The notes: generated from the sequence alone by a model not told the origin. 64,000 bases of DNA from Sphaerospermopsis torques-reginae ITEP-024 (GCF_019598945.1 NZ_CP080598.1:248001-312000), one strand, 5' to 3'. Positions 8,326 through 16,370 are shown, counted from the first letter of the stretch. Program-made: numbers and translations.

Positions 8326-9450
8326 CTATTCTCTCCTATGTATTGTTACCCAATGAGAACCAATTTGTATTTTTCTTTCTGCCATTATTTGTTTAAATAA
8401 ATCTGTAGTTAATGCTGCTTCTACAGGTAAAACTCCGGGGTGTTTCAATTTACCTTCTAATAATAATTTGGCAATACTACCAGTACCTAAACCAGAAGCA
8501 ATGGCTGTATTTTCATGGAGTAATGTAGAAACATAAGTTGCTGTTTTACTATCTTTTTTTCCTGTGACTTCTGCGCGTACTGCTACACCAATTCCAGTCA
8601 AGATATTAGTAAAATCGGTCATGCGATGACTAACATAAGATAAAAATTCAATGGTTTCAGTTTTCTGCATTAACCATTTAGGAAAAATATGGGCGGTTAT
8701 CCAAGTGAGATGATTATAAAAATCTGGAACTGAACCAAATTTAGTAATTACAGTTTTGACAGTGGGAAAAGAATGGGGTAATGTAATAGTTTCTGGCATA
8801 TCAAACCAATAAACTCCACTGCGTTTATAGGGTAGGGGAAAAGTCAGTTCTTCTCTATCGCTATAGGGTTCAATTAAATGCCATTCACCATTGATCCAAG
8901 CTTCAAAAGAATGTTGTAAACCTAAAAAAGTGGTTCGCATTACGGTGACACCAGCACCACCAGAACCAGATACTAAATAACTTAAATGGATTTTTTCTGG
9001 TATATCAAATTGTTCGATTCCTTGACGGACTAAACTGTTAGAAATACCGGGGAAAATCCCCGTGTTAATAATTGCGGTGACACCAGCATTAACCGCTTTT
9101 TCATGTAATTTTAGAGCTTTTTGGGTGTAGGAACGGTGATCACTGACATCAAGATAATTGACACCTTGATCAATGCAGATTTCTAAAACTTGGGTGTCTC
9201 GATAGTGAAATGGTCCTGCACAGTGGATGACGAGGTTAGAGTTGGCGATCGCCTCTTTTAATTTTTCCACCTCACTCAAATCTAAAATCAAAAATTGCTC
9301 TCTTCCTCCCGAAGACAAGTTGACACCCTTTCCCGTCTCTGGGGAACGTCCAGTGATGGTAATATTTGCCTGGGTGTGGCTGAGAATATCATTAGCAACT
9401 GCGCTACCAATGCGTCCCCTTCCACCTAGTATCAATACACGATCTGTCAT
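8326..9450 (-). CDS. Saccharopine dehydrogenase-like NAD(P)-binding oxidoreductase
   Basis: The 374 residues begin with the Rossmann motif ILGGRGRIGSAVANDIL, followed by ITGRSPE and DLSEVEKLKEAI..SNLVIHCAGPF, as in the saccharopine dehydrogenase/SDH-like superfamily. A central NTGIFPGISN segment and the DVSDHRSY motif also fit. The family catalyses NAD(P)-dependent reactions on amino-acid or lipid substrates, and this member's substrate is not known. It runs in the same direction as the P450 downstream, with about 225 bases and a short repeat between, so co-transcription is uncertain. Confidence 0.75.
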   Translation of the reverse strand: MTDRVLILGGRGRIGSAVANDILSHTQANITITGRSPETGKGVNLSSGGREQFLILDLSEVEKLKEAIANSNLVIHCAGPFHYRDTQVLEICIDQGVNYLDVSDHRSYTQKALKLHEKAVNAGVTAIINTGIFPGISNSLVRQGIEQFDIPEKIHLSYLVSGSGGAGVTVMRTTFLGLQHSFEAWINGEWHLIEPYSDREELTFPLPYKRSGVYWFDMPETITLPHSFPTVKTVITKFGSVPDFYNHLTWITAHIFPKWLMQKTETIEFLSYVSHRMTDFTNILTGIGVAVRAEVTGKKDSKTATYVSTLLHENTAIASGLGTGSIAKLLLEGKLKHPGVLPVEAALTTDLFKQIMAERKIQIGSHWVTIHRRE

Positions 9451-9573
9451 GATTAAATTTTGGACAACATTCTGACAATATTATTTTTATTCCACCATAT
9501 TTCTGTACCTTTTGTCATCAGTTGTAAGTATGATAAGAATGTTAGGGTTGAGCAATGCTAAACCCCTACTCCA

Positions 9574-9609
9574 AGGAAATATTCATACTGTTGATGAGGG
9601 GTATTTCCT
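9574..9609. repeat. Relic of the parD 5'/operator element, copy 1
   Basis: The arms AGGAAATA and TATTTCCT form a perfect 8-bp inverted repeat around ATTCATACTGTTGATGAGGGG-like sequence. The same arrangement recurs at 11009-11043. One arm is kept at 14837 and 17248, where it is the start region of a parD gene. Confidence 0.5.
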
Positions 9610-9698
9610 GTGCTTACTTATAGCTATTTTTTAAATTATATATTACACAGCTTACTTATTTTTATAAGTTATGTTAAAATATAAAATATCCAAAAACC

Positions 9699-9950
9699 AT
9701 GAATAAAACTATGTCAGAAACAGGATTAAATTTATTCATTACGATGGAGTTACTAATTAACTCTTTAAATGCACTAAGTTTATCAGAAAAGCAGCAACTT
9801 TGGCGGATTCTTGATGAAGCGATCGCTGATGCTGAAGAGGAAAGTTGGCGAGAAGATGAAGAACCTAAAAAAGAAATTCAATTAATCCGTGAGGAATATG
9901 CGAATGGGGAATATATGACTTTTCAACAGTATCTAAATCAGAGAAAATAG
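9699..9950 (+). CDS. Antitoxin-like protein of a RelE-type pair
   Basis: This 83-residue protein is acidic in its second half (ADAEEESWREDEEPKKE) and stands directly before a RelE-like reading frame (five bases apart), which is the usual antitoxin position. Its first about 32 residues are almost the same as those of the antitoxin-like gene at 14917 (TGLNLFI.MELLINSLNALSLSEKQQL), while the rest differs. Internal ATGs at codons 5 and 17 are possible starts. With its toxin frame broken, it is now probably an orphan. Confidence 0.55.
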   Translation: MNKTMSETGLNLFITMELLINSLNALSLSEKQQLWRILDEAIADAEEESWREDEEPKKEIQLIREEYANGEYMTFQQYLNQRK

Positions 9951-9955
9951 ATACT

Positions 9956-10171
9956 ATGACTTATGATATTATTATTACTAAATCTATTCAGAAACAATTA
10001 GATAATCTTCCTAGTAATATACAAGAGCGTGTATATACAGCATATTTCATATCCATGAGGTACATTTCATTCAAAATAAGTTCACCGTTGGTACAGGTTG
10101 CTTGGATAATTTGCAGCATTATGAATAACCTTAAATCCTATATAAAATTTTTCGGTATGATTCTATTATAA
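9956..10171 (+). pseudogene. Decayed RelE/ParE-type toxin gene
   Basis: The first 27 residues (MTYDIIITKSIQKQLDNLP then SNIQERVY) are a typical RelE/ParE start. After residue 28 the frame no longer resembles the family, lacks the RIRxGDYRxxY core and ends early. Another frame shortly after contains RYDSIINYAR, which looks like a shifted remnant of that core. I read this as a toxin gene inactivated by indels. A divergent intact small protein is less likely. Confidence 0.5.
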
Positions 10172-10328
10172 ACTACGCACGATAATTCTCAGGTGAGGTG
10201 AATATTTCCAAGTGTATCTGTGATGGTTCTATTATCTTCTCTTATTTACATGATGGTTGGTGATGGTTGGTTGAGATGATGTGAACAGATACAGGGTTTT
10301 TGGGTTGTAATTTAGGGTTATTAATATT

Positions 10329-10354
10329 GTTGGGTTTCCTTACGTCAACCCAAC
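10329..10354. repeat. Palindromic repeat GTTGGGTT-N10-AACCCAAC, copy 1
   Basis: The 8-bp arms are perfect and the loop reads TCCTTACGTC. Related copies occur at 11143, 15639, 17455 and 28149. In this island they sit next to toxin-antitoxin and accessory genes, often just past a stop codon. Confidence 0.7.
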
Positions 10355-10361
10355 CTAAAAA

Positions 10362-10955
10362 CTACTTTTTAATACCTTTAATAAATTCTGTTCTCCCATC
10401 AATAATGGACGGTATTAAAACACAAGTTACTAACAAATCTATATCTAAATCTGGCAATAATTGACTGTGATTAATTTGCTCATAATTACCATTTTTGAGA
10501 TGATATAGAGACAATTGATTATTTTCCCAAAACCAGACTTCAGTAATATTAAACCGTTTATATTTTTCCAGTTTATCAATACTTCCACTGGTAATATTAA
10601 CTTCAATTGCTAAATCTGGATTTTCCTTTTTCTCTCCTATATAATAAGATTCATCAGGTTCAAAGGAAGCACTCTTTTCTTTTGCGCGACGGGTAGCACT
10701 ACCTACAGGGATAAAGTTGATCCCTTTTTCAAAAAGATATGCTTCTATCAAAATAGCGATAATTTTTTTGATATTTTCGTGTTGTTCACCAAGTGTCATA
10801 AATTCGATGCACCCATCAAGATAAGTTATCCGCAAACCTGCTGCGTCTGCGGTTAAGGTTTCTATTGTTTCCAATTCCTCCCAGGTGTAATGGCCAGGTA
10901 GAAGAAATCGCTGTTCGGAAATTGTGGTAGTTTTGTCTAAGGTTTGGATAGTCAT
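10362..10955 (-). CDS. Uma2-family protein (DUF820, predicted PD-(D/E)XK nuclease fold)
   Basis: The protein has 197 residues, the normal size for this very expanded cyanobacterial family. Visible family features are the early YTWEELE, the LDGCIEFMT..EQHE strand-helix, PDLAIEVNITSG (the Asp and Glu of the nuclease-like core) with DKLEKYKRFNITEVWFWE, and the NQLSLYHL ending strand. The fold is that of restriction-like nucleases, but the biological role is not established. It ends beside the GTTGGGTT palindrome. Confidence 0.8.
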   Translation of the reverse strand: MTIQTLDKTTTISEQRFLLPGHYTWEELETIETLTADAAGLRITYLDGCIEFMTLGEQHENIKKIIAILIEAYLFEKGINFIPVGSATRRAKEKSASFEPDESYYIGEKKENPDLAIEVNITSGSIDKLEKYKRFNITEVWFWENNQLSLYHLKNGNYEQINHSQLLPDLDIDLLVTCVLIPSIIDGRTEFIKGIKK

Positions 10956-10993
10956 AGTAAGTTTATGTTTATGACTTTAAGTTTTATTATAAC

Positions 10994-11168
10994 TCATGGT
11001 GTCAGGTAAGGAAATATTGATACTTTTCATGAGGTTATTTCCTGAATGTTGTTTTCTATATTATGGCGGTTTTTGTCATTTTCTGCCATTGGGAGAAAAC
11101 ACTATTCATGATATTTGGTGATGGTTGGGTGGTTTGGGTGATGTTGGGTTTTCTTGCACCAACCCAAC
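10994..11168. repeat. Duplicated parD 5' flank (relic) plus GTTGGGTT palindrome
   Basis: About 170 bases match the region 17228-17395 (start and upstream part of the parD gene) closely, including GTCAGGTAAGGAAATATT, TTTTTGTCATTTTCTGC and GGGAGAAAACACTATTCATGAT. Only the first codons of parD are present here, so this is a promoter-side fragment without its gene. It contains the AGGAAATA/TATTTCCT inverted repeat (11009-11016 and 11036-11043) and ends in the palindrome at 11143-11168. It covers most of the gap upstream of the 11242 gene and may supply its promoter. Confidence 0.65.
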
Positions 11169-11241
11169 CAACTTACTAATTTCCGCAAATATACGCTTTT
11201 GGAATGTTATACTTTAAAATCAGATTACATAGAAAATAAAC

Positions 11242-12288
11242 ATGAACGCTAATAGCCAATTTAAAGAACACGAAATAACAACTTGTTGCGCTTTAAGATT
11301 TGATGGGTACAAATACCAAAAAGAAACAGGATTTAATCCAAGCTTAACATTTGACAAACTTTTTTTGGGTGAAGATGTAGGAGAGTTAGACGGTTTAGCA
11401 GCAATGTTTTTTCTTCAGCGAGCGCTTTGTAAATGGGATTTAGTATACGAGACAGAGGACAGTAAATATTACAAACTTTACAGAAAGTTATTTCTTAAAT
11501 ATGTAGATTCAGAAATTCCAGTACAATACAGAAACGAAGAATGGTATAATATATGGCAAGATGAGTATAAACCTCATGTTGTAGAAATTAAAAAATTTGT
11601 ACAAAACATTTATCTAAAGAGCATAAAAATGAGCATGGAAGAAATCATCATAGATAAGGTAAAAATGTTACCTGCTGATAAGCAACAAGAAGTGTTGGAT
11701 TTTGTAGAATTTTTATTAGCAAAAATTCAAAACTCAATGAGTAAAAAAGGCAAGTTTATTGATTTTTACCTCCCGTATAGTCAAGATGGTAATCATATTT
11801 CTGCAAAAAGCCAAGCAGAAAAAATCTTGCAGGAAGCCGATACATTGCTGAAAAAAGGTTCTTTTGGAGTTGCTATCATATACTCTGCCAATTATGATCA
11901 GACCAAAAATATTAGAAAAACCTACACAGAAGGTGGATATAAAACAGGAACTTCAGGAGCAAATCAGGCTAATGTAATGACTGAGATGGAAAAACTGTTA
12001 GATACTCCAAATTATCAGCATTTACAAGGTAAAATTCGGATAGCTCCTATTACTACCATGACCTATTCTGGCTATGATGGAAAAGAACATATAACAGTGG
12101 TAAAAGATGATTTAGCTCAGATTCAACAAATGCTAGAAAGTGGATGGGATATATTGGGCTGGCAAAATCAGACTACTATCAAAAGCAAGAATAAATACGC
12201 TGTGGGTGGCGGTATTGCTAACTTATCTCAAGATATTTCCAATGAAATTCAATCTACTTTGCTTTCTCTAGCTTCTCAATACAAATAA
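11242..12288 (+). CDS. Composite protein with internal DUF2281 (VapB-like) segment, function unknown
   Basis: This 348-residue product is not recognised as a whole. Residues 1-129 are helical and contain acidic/aromatic stretches (RNEEWYNIWQDEYKPH). Residues 130-165 (SMEEIIIDKVKMLPADKQQ, then VLDFVEFLLAKI) are a classic DUF2281 antitoxin-like motif. Residues 166-348 form a third domain with KTYTEGGYKTGTSGAN and YAVGGGIANL. An internal ATG at 11629 begins exactly at the DUF2281 segment with a purine-rich AAAGAG about 9 bases before it, so a second shorter product is possible. The gene lies in the toxin-antitoxin island and has no adjacent PIN gene. Confidence 0.6.
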   Translation: MNANSQFKEHEITTCCALRFDGYKYQKETGFNPSLTFDKLFLGEDVGELDGLAAMFFLQRALCKWDLVYETEDSKYYKLYRKLFLKYVDSEIPVQYRNEEWYNIWQDEYKPHVVEIKKFVQNIYLKSIKMSMEEIIIDKVKMLPADKQQEVLDFVEFLLAKIQNSMSKKGKFIDFYLPYSQDGNHISAKSQAEKILQEADTLLKKGSFGVAIIYSANYDQTKNIRKTYTEGGYKTGTSGANQANVMTEMEKLLDTPNYQHLQGKIRIAPITTMTYSGYDGKEHITVVKDDLAQIQQMLESGWDILGWQNQTTIKSKNKYAVGGGIANLSQDISNEIQSTLLSLASQYK

Positions 12289-12371
12289 AATAATTTGTGG
12301 GACAGAATAATTCAGTTAGCTGAACTTTATTAAGACTGTCCTACAATTATCAGAAAACTTGACAACCATAT

Positions 12372-13400
12372 TTAAAGATTACATTCTTCACATCGAGAAC
12401 AAAGACAAAAGTAAGCTTCTTTAGCTTTATCTAATGTTGGACTGGTTGCCATACCCCAAGCCAGAATGGCAGGAAGATGACCAATAGGAGCTTTGAGTGT
12501 AAAATTTAAAGCAGCATGAGCCGTATTCCATTTTATTTTGTCCATAAAATTTTCTAAACATTCTGAGATTTGCTCATAGTTTCCATTTTTTTGAAATCCC
12601 AGTTTTTTCAAAATATTTAGCTGAACACTATACCCAAAACGACCCTTACTGTATTTAATCCAAAGATTATTAATAGTATGTAGATGTGAGCATGGTATAT
12701 TAACGATTTCTTCAGAATTTAACCATGTAGAATCGTAATATTCATAACCGCATAAAGATTTCAAAATTTCAAATGTTTCTAGGTCAGCTTCCCGCCATTT
12801 CTTGGTCGCTAATAAATTCTCTAACTTGTTGTAGTTTACATAATTTTTCAATTCAAATAAGTGAGATACATGATTACCACCATTAGACTGTAGAGTGGCA
12901 ATATGAATTAAATCTGTATAATCTATAGGTTCTCCTGTCCGAAACCAGCAAAATGTCCTTTTTTTATAGATATCATCTTTTTCTTTTTGAGAGTCAATCA
13001 GCATCCACAAACAGGGTTTATCTTTTTGAATTTGTACAGCAATAATTTGAGAATCAATCGGTATATTATCAAGTTCAAATTCACCACTATCAGGCAATTG
13101 ATATTTTTTAATAGTTTTTAAATTTTGTGTAATTTTTTTTTGCTGTGTAATTTTTTTTGGCTTGTCATAAAAAACGTATTCATCTGGAACATAGGAAAAT
13201 TTTAGTAATGACCAAAGTTCGATAGGCTCTAAATCTTCATCAATTGGATTATCTGTTTTAGCGAATGCAACTATAGGACAATCACCATCTGTACCGATTT
13301 GAATAATTTTTTCCCCCGTGTTTCTAGTTCCTAACTCTAAGAAATTACTTGGACTGAAAAATACGCTATCTGGCCATTCATCTCTATTGATTATCGGCAT
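12372..13400 (-). CDS. GUN4-domain protein with novel N-terminal region
   Basis: The 342 residues have an unassigned N-terminal half (about 1-185) that includes a Lys/Gln-rich linker (KKITQQKKITQNLKTIKK). A GUN4-like domain occupies about 190-325: LLATKKWREADLETFEILK, then IPCSHLHTINNLWIKYSKGRFGYSVQ, and LKAPIGHLPAILAW. GUN4 domains bind tetrapyrroles, and true Gun4 activates Mg-chelatase, but cyanobacteria have many GUN4 modules fused to sensory or kinase parts. The C-terminal CLCSRCEEC is a Cys cluster that might bind a metal. This is unlikely to be the housekeeping gun4. Confidence 0.7.
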   Translation of the reverse strand: MPIINRDEWPDSVFFSPSNFLELGTRNTGEKIIQIGTDGDCPIVAFAKTDNPIDEDLEPIELWSLLKFSYVPDEYVFYDKPKKITQQKKITQNLKTIKKYQLPDSGEFELDNIPIDSQIIAVQIQKDKPCLWMLIDSQKEKDDIYKKRTFCWFRTGEPIDYTDLIHIATLQSNGGNHVSHLFELKNYVNYNKLENLLATKKWREADLETFEILKSLCGYEYYDSTWLNSEEIVNIPCSHLHTINNLWIKYSKGRFGYSVQLNILKKLGFQKNGNYEQISECLENFMDKIKWNTAHAALNFTLKAPIGHLPAILAWGMATSPTLDKAKEAYFCLCSRCEECNL

Positions 13401-13529
13401 TTCATCTCTCCAGTTGTTAAAATATGAGAATATCTAACCTATATTAAAAGCCTTCTCATGACTCATAATAACCCAGGTAGTAAGGTGCGTTAAGCAATAG
13501 CGTAACACACCCTACAGAAATATGATATT

Positions 13530-13666
13530 AATGCACCAACTCAATAGCCCGCTTCGTCAACGCTTCCGCAGTCAACCCATTAAACGCCATCAACTTACCC
13601 GCATTTGCAGTAGTTTCCCCACGCTTCCAAGGGAAAATATCCCACTTCCTGAGATTCCATAACATA
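13530..13666 (-). pseudogene. Relic copy of the 3' end of the phosphoketolase-like gene
   Basis: This roughly 137-base stretch, with the stop codon just before it, matches the last part of the gene at 19402-21612 at about nine bases in ten by eye (shared runs such as CTCAATAGCCCGCTTCGTCA and CGCTTCCGCAGTCAACCCAT). It is a short duplicated fragment about 5.9 kb from its source, with no start or promoter. It directly abuts the mazF gene. Confidence 0.75.
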
Positions 13667-13672
13667 AAACAA

Positions 13673-14044
13673 TTAATTGTTATTTAAACTCAGATAGCAA
13701 CGCAAAATAGTTTGCGCTTGTTCTAATAACTCTGTTTCTAATTCTCCTAATTGTTGCGTTAAACGAACTTTATCAAAAGTCATTGGTTCAACACATATCA
13801 AAAGACTATCTACAGAAAGTCCGTTTTGTGTTGATGCAGGTACTTCAACTACTGCTGGTGAAATACGGGAGTTATTAAATTTTGCAGAAGTAAAAGGTAA
13901 AACTGTGACTTTGGTGCGTTGGTTATTAAACAAAGTCCCAGAAATTATCAGTGCTGGACGAGTTTTTTGAATTTCTGTACCTACGGATGGATCAAATGTT
14001 ACGATCCAGATGCTTCCCATTCGGTAATCGCTATATTTTGCCAT
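13673..14044 (-). CDS. MazF/PemK-family endoribonuclease toxin
   Basis: The 123 residues carry the PemK/MazF pattern G.IWIVTFDPSVGTEIQKTRPALIIS near the start, VTVLPFTSA, and GLSVDSLLICVEPMTFDKVRL. Members cleave single-stranded RNA at short sites to stop growth. The start overlaps the upstream ribbon-helix-helix antitoxin gene by 46 bases, so the pair is translated together. It is autoregulated by the complex in known systems. The sequence differs from the second MazF at 15213, so it is not a recent duplicate. Confidence 0.85.
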   Translation of the reverse strand: MAKYSDYRMGSIWIVTFDPSVGTEIQKTRPALIISGTLFNNQRTKVTVLPFTSAKFNNSRISPAVVEVPASTQNGLSVDSLLICVEPMTFDKVRLTQQLGELETELLEQAQTILRCYLSLNNN

Positions 14045-14223
14045 TCACTTTCCCAACCTAATTCTAATTCATCAATTACAGCGCAAGCAGCCGCTAGTGC
14101 TTCATCTTGTCTTTGTTTTTGCCATTGTTTCAAGAGACTTTCAATTAATGCACTACGGTTATCAACTTTTTGGTCAATGTAATTTAGTAAGTCATCTGGC
14201 AATGAAATTGAAATTTTAGCCAT
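13999..14223 (-). CDS. Ribbon-helix-helix antitoxin (MazE-type partner)
   Basis: The protein has 74 residues. The first 40 (MAKISISLPDDLLNYIDQK, then VDNRSALIESLLKQW) are a ribbon-helix-helix DNA-binding domain, and the acidic, Trp-containing tail (LELGWESEWQNIAITEWEASG) would wrap the toxin. It stands first in the two-gene operon and overlaps mazF, as antitoxins normally do. Confidence 0.85.
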   Translation of the reverse strand: MAKISISLPDDLLNYIDQKVDNRSALIESLLKQWQKQRQDEALAAACAVIDELELGWESEWQNIAITEWEASGS

Positions 14224-14339
14224 ATCCTACCTCTAGTCATACCATTGGTAGTATAACAGATTTTAATATTTTTAGTCTAGTAATTCTGTCAAAATTTTTC
14301 TATTAGGTAATTAATTGGATAACTTGAGAATTTGATTTA

Positions 14340-14564
14340 TTACAGCAGTTTCAAGGTTAATGAGGTACAGTAACCGATTGAGCTACATAGATAGGGTTTA
14401 CCATGTTTTTCTAATACATGAAGATAGCCTTTTATAGCATCTTTGATATTTGTAATTGCTTCATCTAAGGTTTTACCTTGACTGACACAACCAGGAAGTT
14501 CTGGTACTTCAGCAATGTAACCTTGGTATTCTGAATCATGGGTGAATATTACTTGAAATTTCAT
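14340..14564 (-). CDS. HicB-like antitoxin, probably orphan
   Basis: The 74 residues show the HicB fold signature: a strand ending GYIAEVPELPGCVSQG.TLDEAI.NIKDAI.GYL. The end (SSIGYCTSLTLKLL) is unlike the usual family tail, and no HicA frame is found next to it, so this is either a solitary HicB or a truncated survivor of a HicAB pair. A complete HicAB pair exists at 42254-42660. Confidence 0.65.
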   Translation of the reverse strand: MKFQVIFTHDSEYQGYIAEVPELPGCVSQGKTLDEAITNIKDAIKGYLHVLEKHGKPYLCSSIGYCTSLTLKLL

Positions 14565-14612
14565 AGTGATTTTTTTTGGGAGGTCTTTTTTTAATTTAAT
14601 ACATCACTGCTA

Positions 14613-14858
14613 ATTTGCACCTTGATATTTATTAATTCTTTCCCGCACTGCTTGACGGATATCTTCCCAGTCTTGTGCTGTCATTTCTGTAGCTTCAAAG
14701 AGAGTTCAAACCTTCTAAAAGCATGGTTTGTAGCTGTTATTTTGCTCTTTGTTTTTGGTCTTGTCGCACTAATTCCCTGACACTGCTGTAACTACCTTGC
14801 GCTACTATTCTACATAAGCTCGTATGGTGTCAGATAAGGAAATATTTATGCTTTTCAT
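14613..14858 (-). pseudogene. Decayed copy of the ParD antitoxin gene
   Basis: The stretch aligns along its length with the intact gene at 17039-17269 (shared GATATCTTCCCAGTCTTGTG, CAAACCTTCTAAAAGCATGG, TTTTTGGTCTTGTCGCACTAA with small changes). Insertions and deletions break the frame, for example the extra bases in CTTCAAAGAGAGTTCAAACC. The original ATG AAA AGC start is still visible at 14858, and the sequence beyond the intact gene's stop continues as RERINKYQGAN. It fills most of the gap between the HicB-like gene and the 14917 gene. Confidence 0.7.
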
Positions 14859-14916
14859 CAGGTGATTTATACAATAATCCAACATCATTTGATATAATGT
14901 AAAAAATCATCACATC

Positions 14917-15219
14917 ATGATAAAAACTATGTCACAGACTGGATTAAATCTATTCATTCCGATGGAGTTACTAATTAACTCTTTAAATGCCCTAAGTTTA
15001 TCAGAAAAACAACAACTTGTACATATTCTTGATGATGCTATTGCTCAAGATAAACAAACTAAAAGAGAAATTCAATTAGTAAATGATGAGTATGCAAATG
15101 GTAATTATCACAAATTTACTAATATTAAAGAACAGTTAAAACAAGGAGCTATTAAAAGAGCAGAACGTGATTTAGGTTTAGTTGATGAGTGGTTTAATTT
15201 GGAAGAAGAAGCGTGTTAA
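14917..15219 (+). CDS. Antitoxin-like protein of the second MazF pair
   Basis: The 100 residues share the N-terminal about 32-residue module of the 9699 gene (MSQTGLNLFIPMELL and following) but have a different C-terminal part (AIKRAERDLGLVDEWFNLEEE). The stop codon overlaps the start of the mazF-like gene by 7 bases. The shared module probably gives folding or DNA binding, and the variable tail probably gives toxin pairing. The internal methionines at codons 5 and 17 could also serve as starts. Confidence 0.65.
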   Translation: MIKTMSQTGLNLFIPMELLINSLNALSLSEKQQLVHILDDAIAQDKQTKREIQLVNDEYANGNYHKFTNIKEQLKQGAIKRAERDLGLVDEWFNLEEEAC

Positions 15220-15587
15220 GTACAGAAAAAATCATTTATCCTCAACGTGGTGAAATCTACCTAGTTAATTTTGATCCAACTATCGGTTCAGAAATCAAAA
15301 AAACACGACCTGCTTTAATTTTGCAAAATGATGTTTCTAATCAATATAGTCCTATAACTATTGTTGCTGCCATTACTTCTCAATTTACAGAACCTTTGTA
15401 TCCTACTGAAGTGCTAATTAAATCACCAGAAGGAGGTTTACAAGTTGATTCTGTTGCGCTTCTTAATCAAATTCGTTCTATTGATAAACAAAGGTTAATG
15501 AAACGTTTGGGTGTTCTCGATGCAGTGACAATGGAAGATGTAGATAGAGCAATTCAGATTAGTTTGGGTTTAGTAAAACTAACATAA
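15213..15587 (+). CDS. MazF/PemK-family endoribonuclease toxin
   Basis: The 124-residue protein reads PQRGEIYLVNFDPTIGSEIKKTRPALIL, ITIVAAITSQ and GLQVDSVALLNQIRSIDKQRL, with all the conserved MazF strands and the basic/acidic pairs around RPAL. It is predicted to be an RNA endonuclease. It overlaps the preceding antitoxin-like gene. The start is a TTG or the later ATG depending on the exact reading (residues MLSTEKII precede the fold). It ends near a GTTGGGTT palindrome. Confidence 0.85.
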   Translation: MLSTEKIIYPQRGEIYLVNFDPTIGSEIKKTRPALILQNDVSNQYSPITIVAAITSQFTEPLYPTEVLIKSPEGGLQVDSVALLNQIRSIDKQRLMKRLGVLDAVTMEDVDRAIQISLGLVKLT

Positions 15588-15638
15588 ATTAATTCATCAA
15601 ATCAACCTATTCACTGAACTTACTTTCCTCCTAAAAAT

Positions 15639-15664
15639 GTTGGGTTTCCTTGCGTCAAACCAAC
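15639..15664. repeat. Palindromic repeat GTTGGGTT type, copy 3
   Basis: GTTGGGTTTCCTTGCGTCAAACCAAC has one mismatch between its arms. It lies between two convergent operons (the mazF pair and the papain-fold toxin operon) and could act as a bidirectional terminator hairpin. Confidence 0.6.
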
Positions 15665-15684
15665 CTACACTATAATTTTTATTT

Positions 15685-16026
15685 TCATGAAACTAATTCA
15701 TCAATTTTTGCTATTTCATGATTTTTCTGTTGTTGACAAAATTCTTCAAACAAAGTAAAAAATCTATCTACCGCGCTTTTTTCATCGGCTGAATGGAAAA
15801 GCAGAATACTTGACCATAATTGACCTGTTTCTACATTAAATTTGTGTCTGATCCATTGTAAAAAATCTTGAAATTCTGTTTCTTCTGCTGTTAAGGGAAT
15901 ACCAATTTCTCGACGGGCAAAATAGTAGCCATCTAAGAATGATTGAAGGCTAAAAATAGAGTTTTTACCTAAATACATTGCTGGTCTTTTTTTGATCTTT
16001 TGCAGTAAGTTGTAGAGATTATCCAT
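15685..16026 (-). CDS. Possible immunity partner of the papain-fold toxin, RPAMYLG family
   Basis: The 113-residue acidic cytosolic protein has the recognisable start LLQKIKKRPAMYLG.NSI.SLQSFLDGYYFARRE, found in small uncharacterised proteins of bacterial toxin neighbourhoods. It follows the papain-fold gene by 23 bases in the same direction. Position and size would suit an immunity protein, but this is inference and no binding motif is known to me. Confidence 0.45.
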   Translation of the reverse strand: MDNLYNLLQKIKKRPAMYLGKNSIFSLQSFLDGYYFARREIGIPLTAEETEFQDFLQWIRHKFNVETGQLWSSILLFHSADEKSAVDRFFTLFEEFCQQQKNHEIAKIDELVS

Positions 16027-16049
16027 ATTTAACCCACTAATTTTCTAGT

Positions 16050-16370
16050 TTAAAAGTATGTTTCTGTGATTTGAAACTCTAATCCTGCATCTAAAATAGG
16101 TGAATAGAGATTCTGTATCCAGTCTAATCGCGTAATTCCTTGATGGTGGATGTTATCAAAAACAATTTCTACGCCATTGATCTCAATTATAACACCTTCA
16201 TGATGACCAGTAGTAGCAATCAATTCTCCAATGCTATCATCATAAATTCTGCCATAAATGGGATCTTGAGAATTTGTATCTAGTTTGATATGTTTGCCAT
16301 GAATACCTTGTCTGATTAAAAATTCTTTGATTGCTCTAGCACAGGGTAGTTCAAAATAGCAAATTTTCAA
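16050..16370 (-). CDS. Papain-fold toxin-2-like protein
   Basis: The protein has 106 residues. A Cys near the start (Cys10 in FELPCARAIKEFL), a His pair in TTGHHEGV (56/57) and FDN at 71-73 are placed as in the small papain-like 'papain fold toxin 2' family, with IYDDSIGE and WIQNLYSPILDAG also fitting that pattern. The family is thought to act as a cysteine protease or deamidase effector domain. It has no secretion module here. Its start overlaps the VapC end by 20 bases, so it is translationally coupled to a VapBC pair. Confidence 0.5.
   Translation of the reverse strand: MKICYFELPCARAIKEFLIRQGIHGKHIKLDTNSQDPIYGRIYDDSIGELIATTGHHEGVIIEINGVEIVFDNIHHQGITRLDWIQNLYSPILDAGLEFQITETYF

Noticed and set aside
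9541-9700. CRISPR-like repeat near the antitoxin genes
   Set aside because: The repeats there are relics of a parD operator and are not regularly spaced with unique spacers. No CRISPR array was found anywhere in the window by eye.
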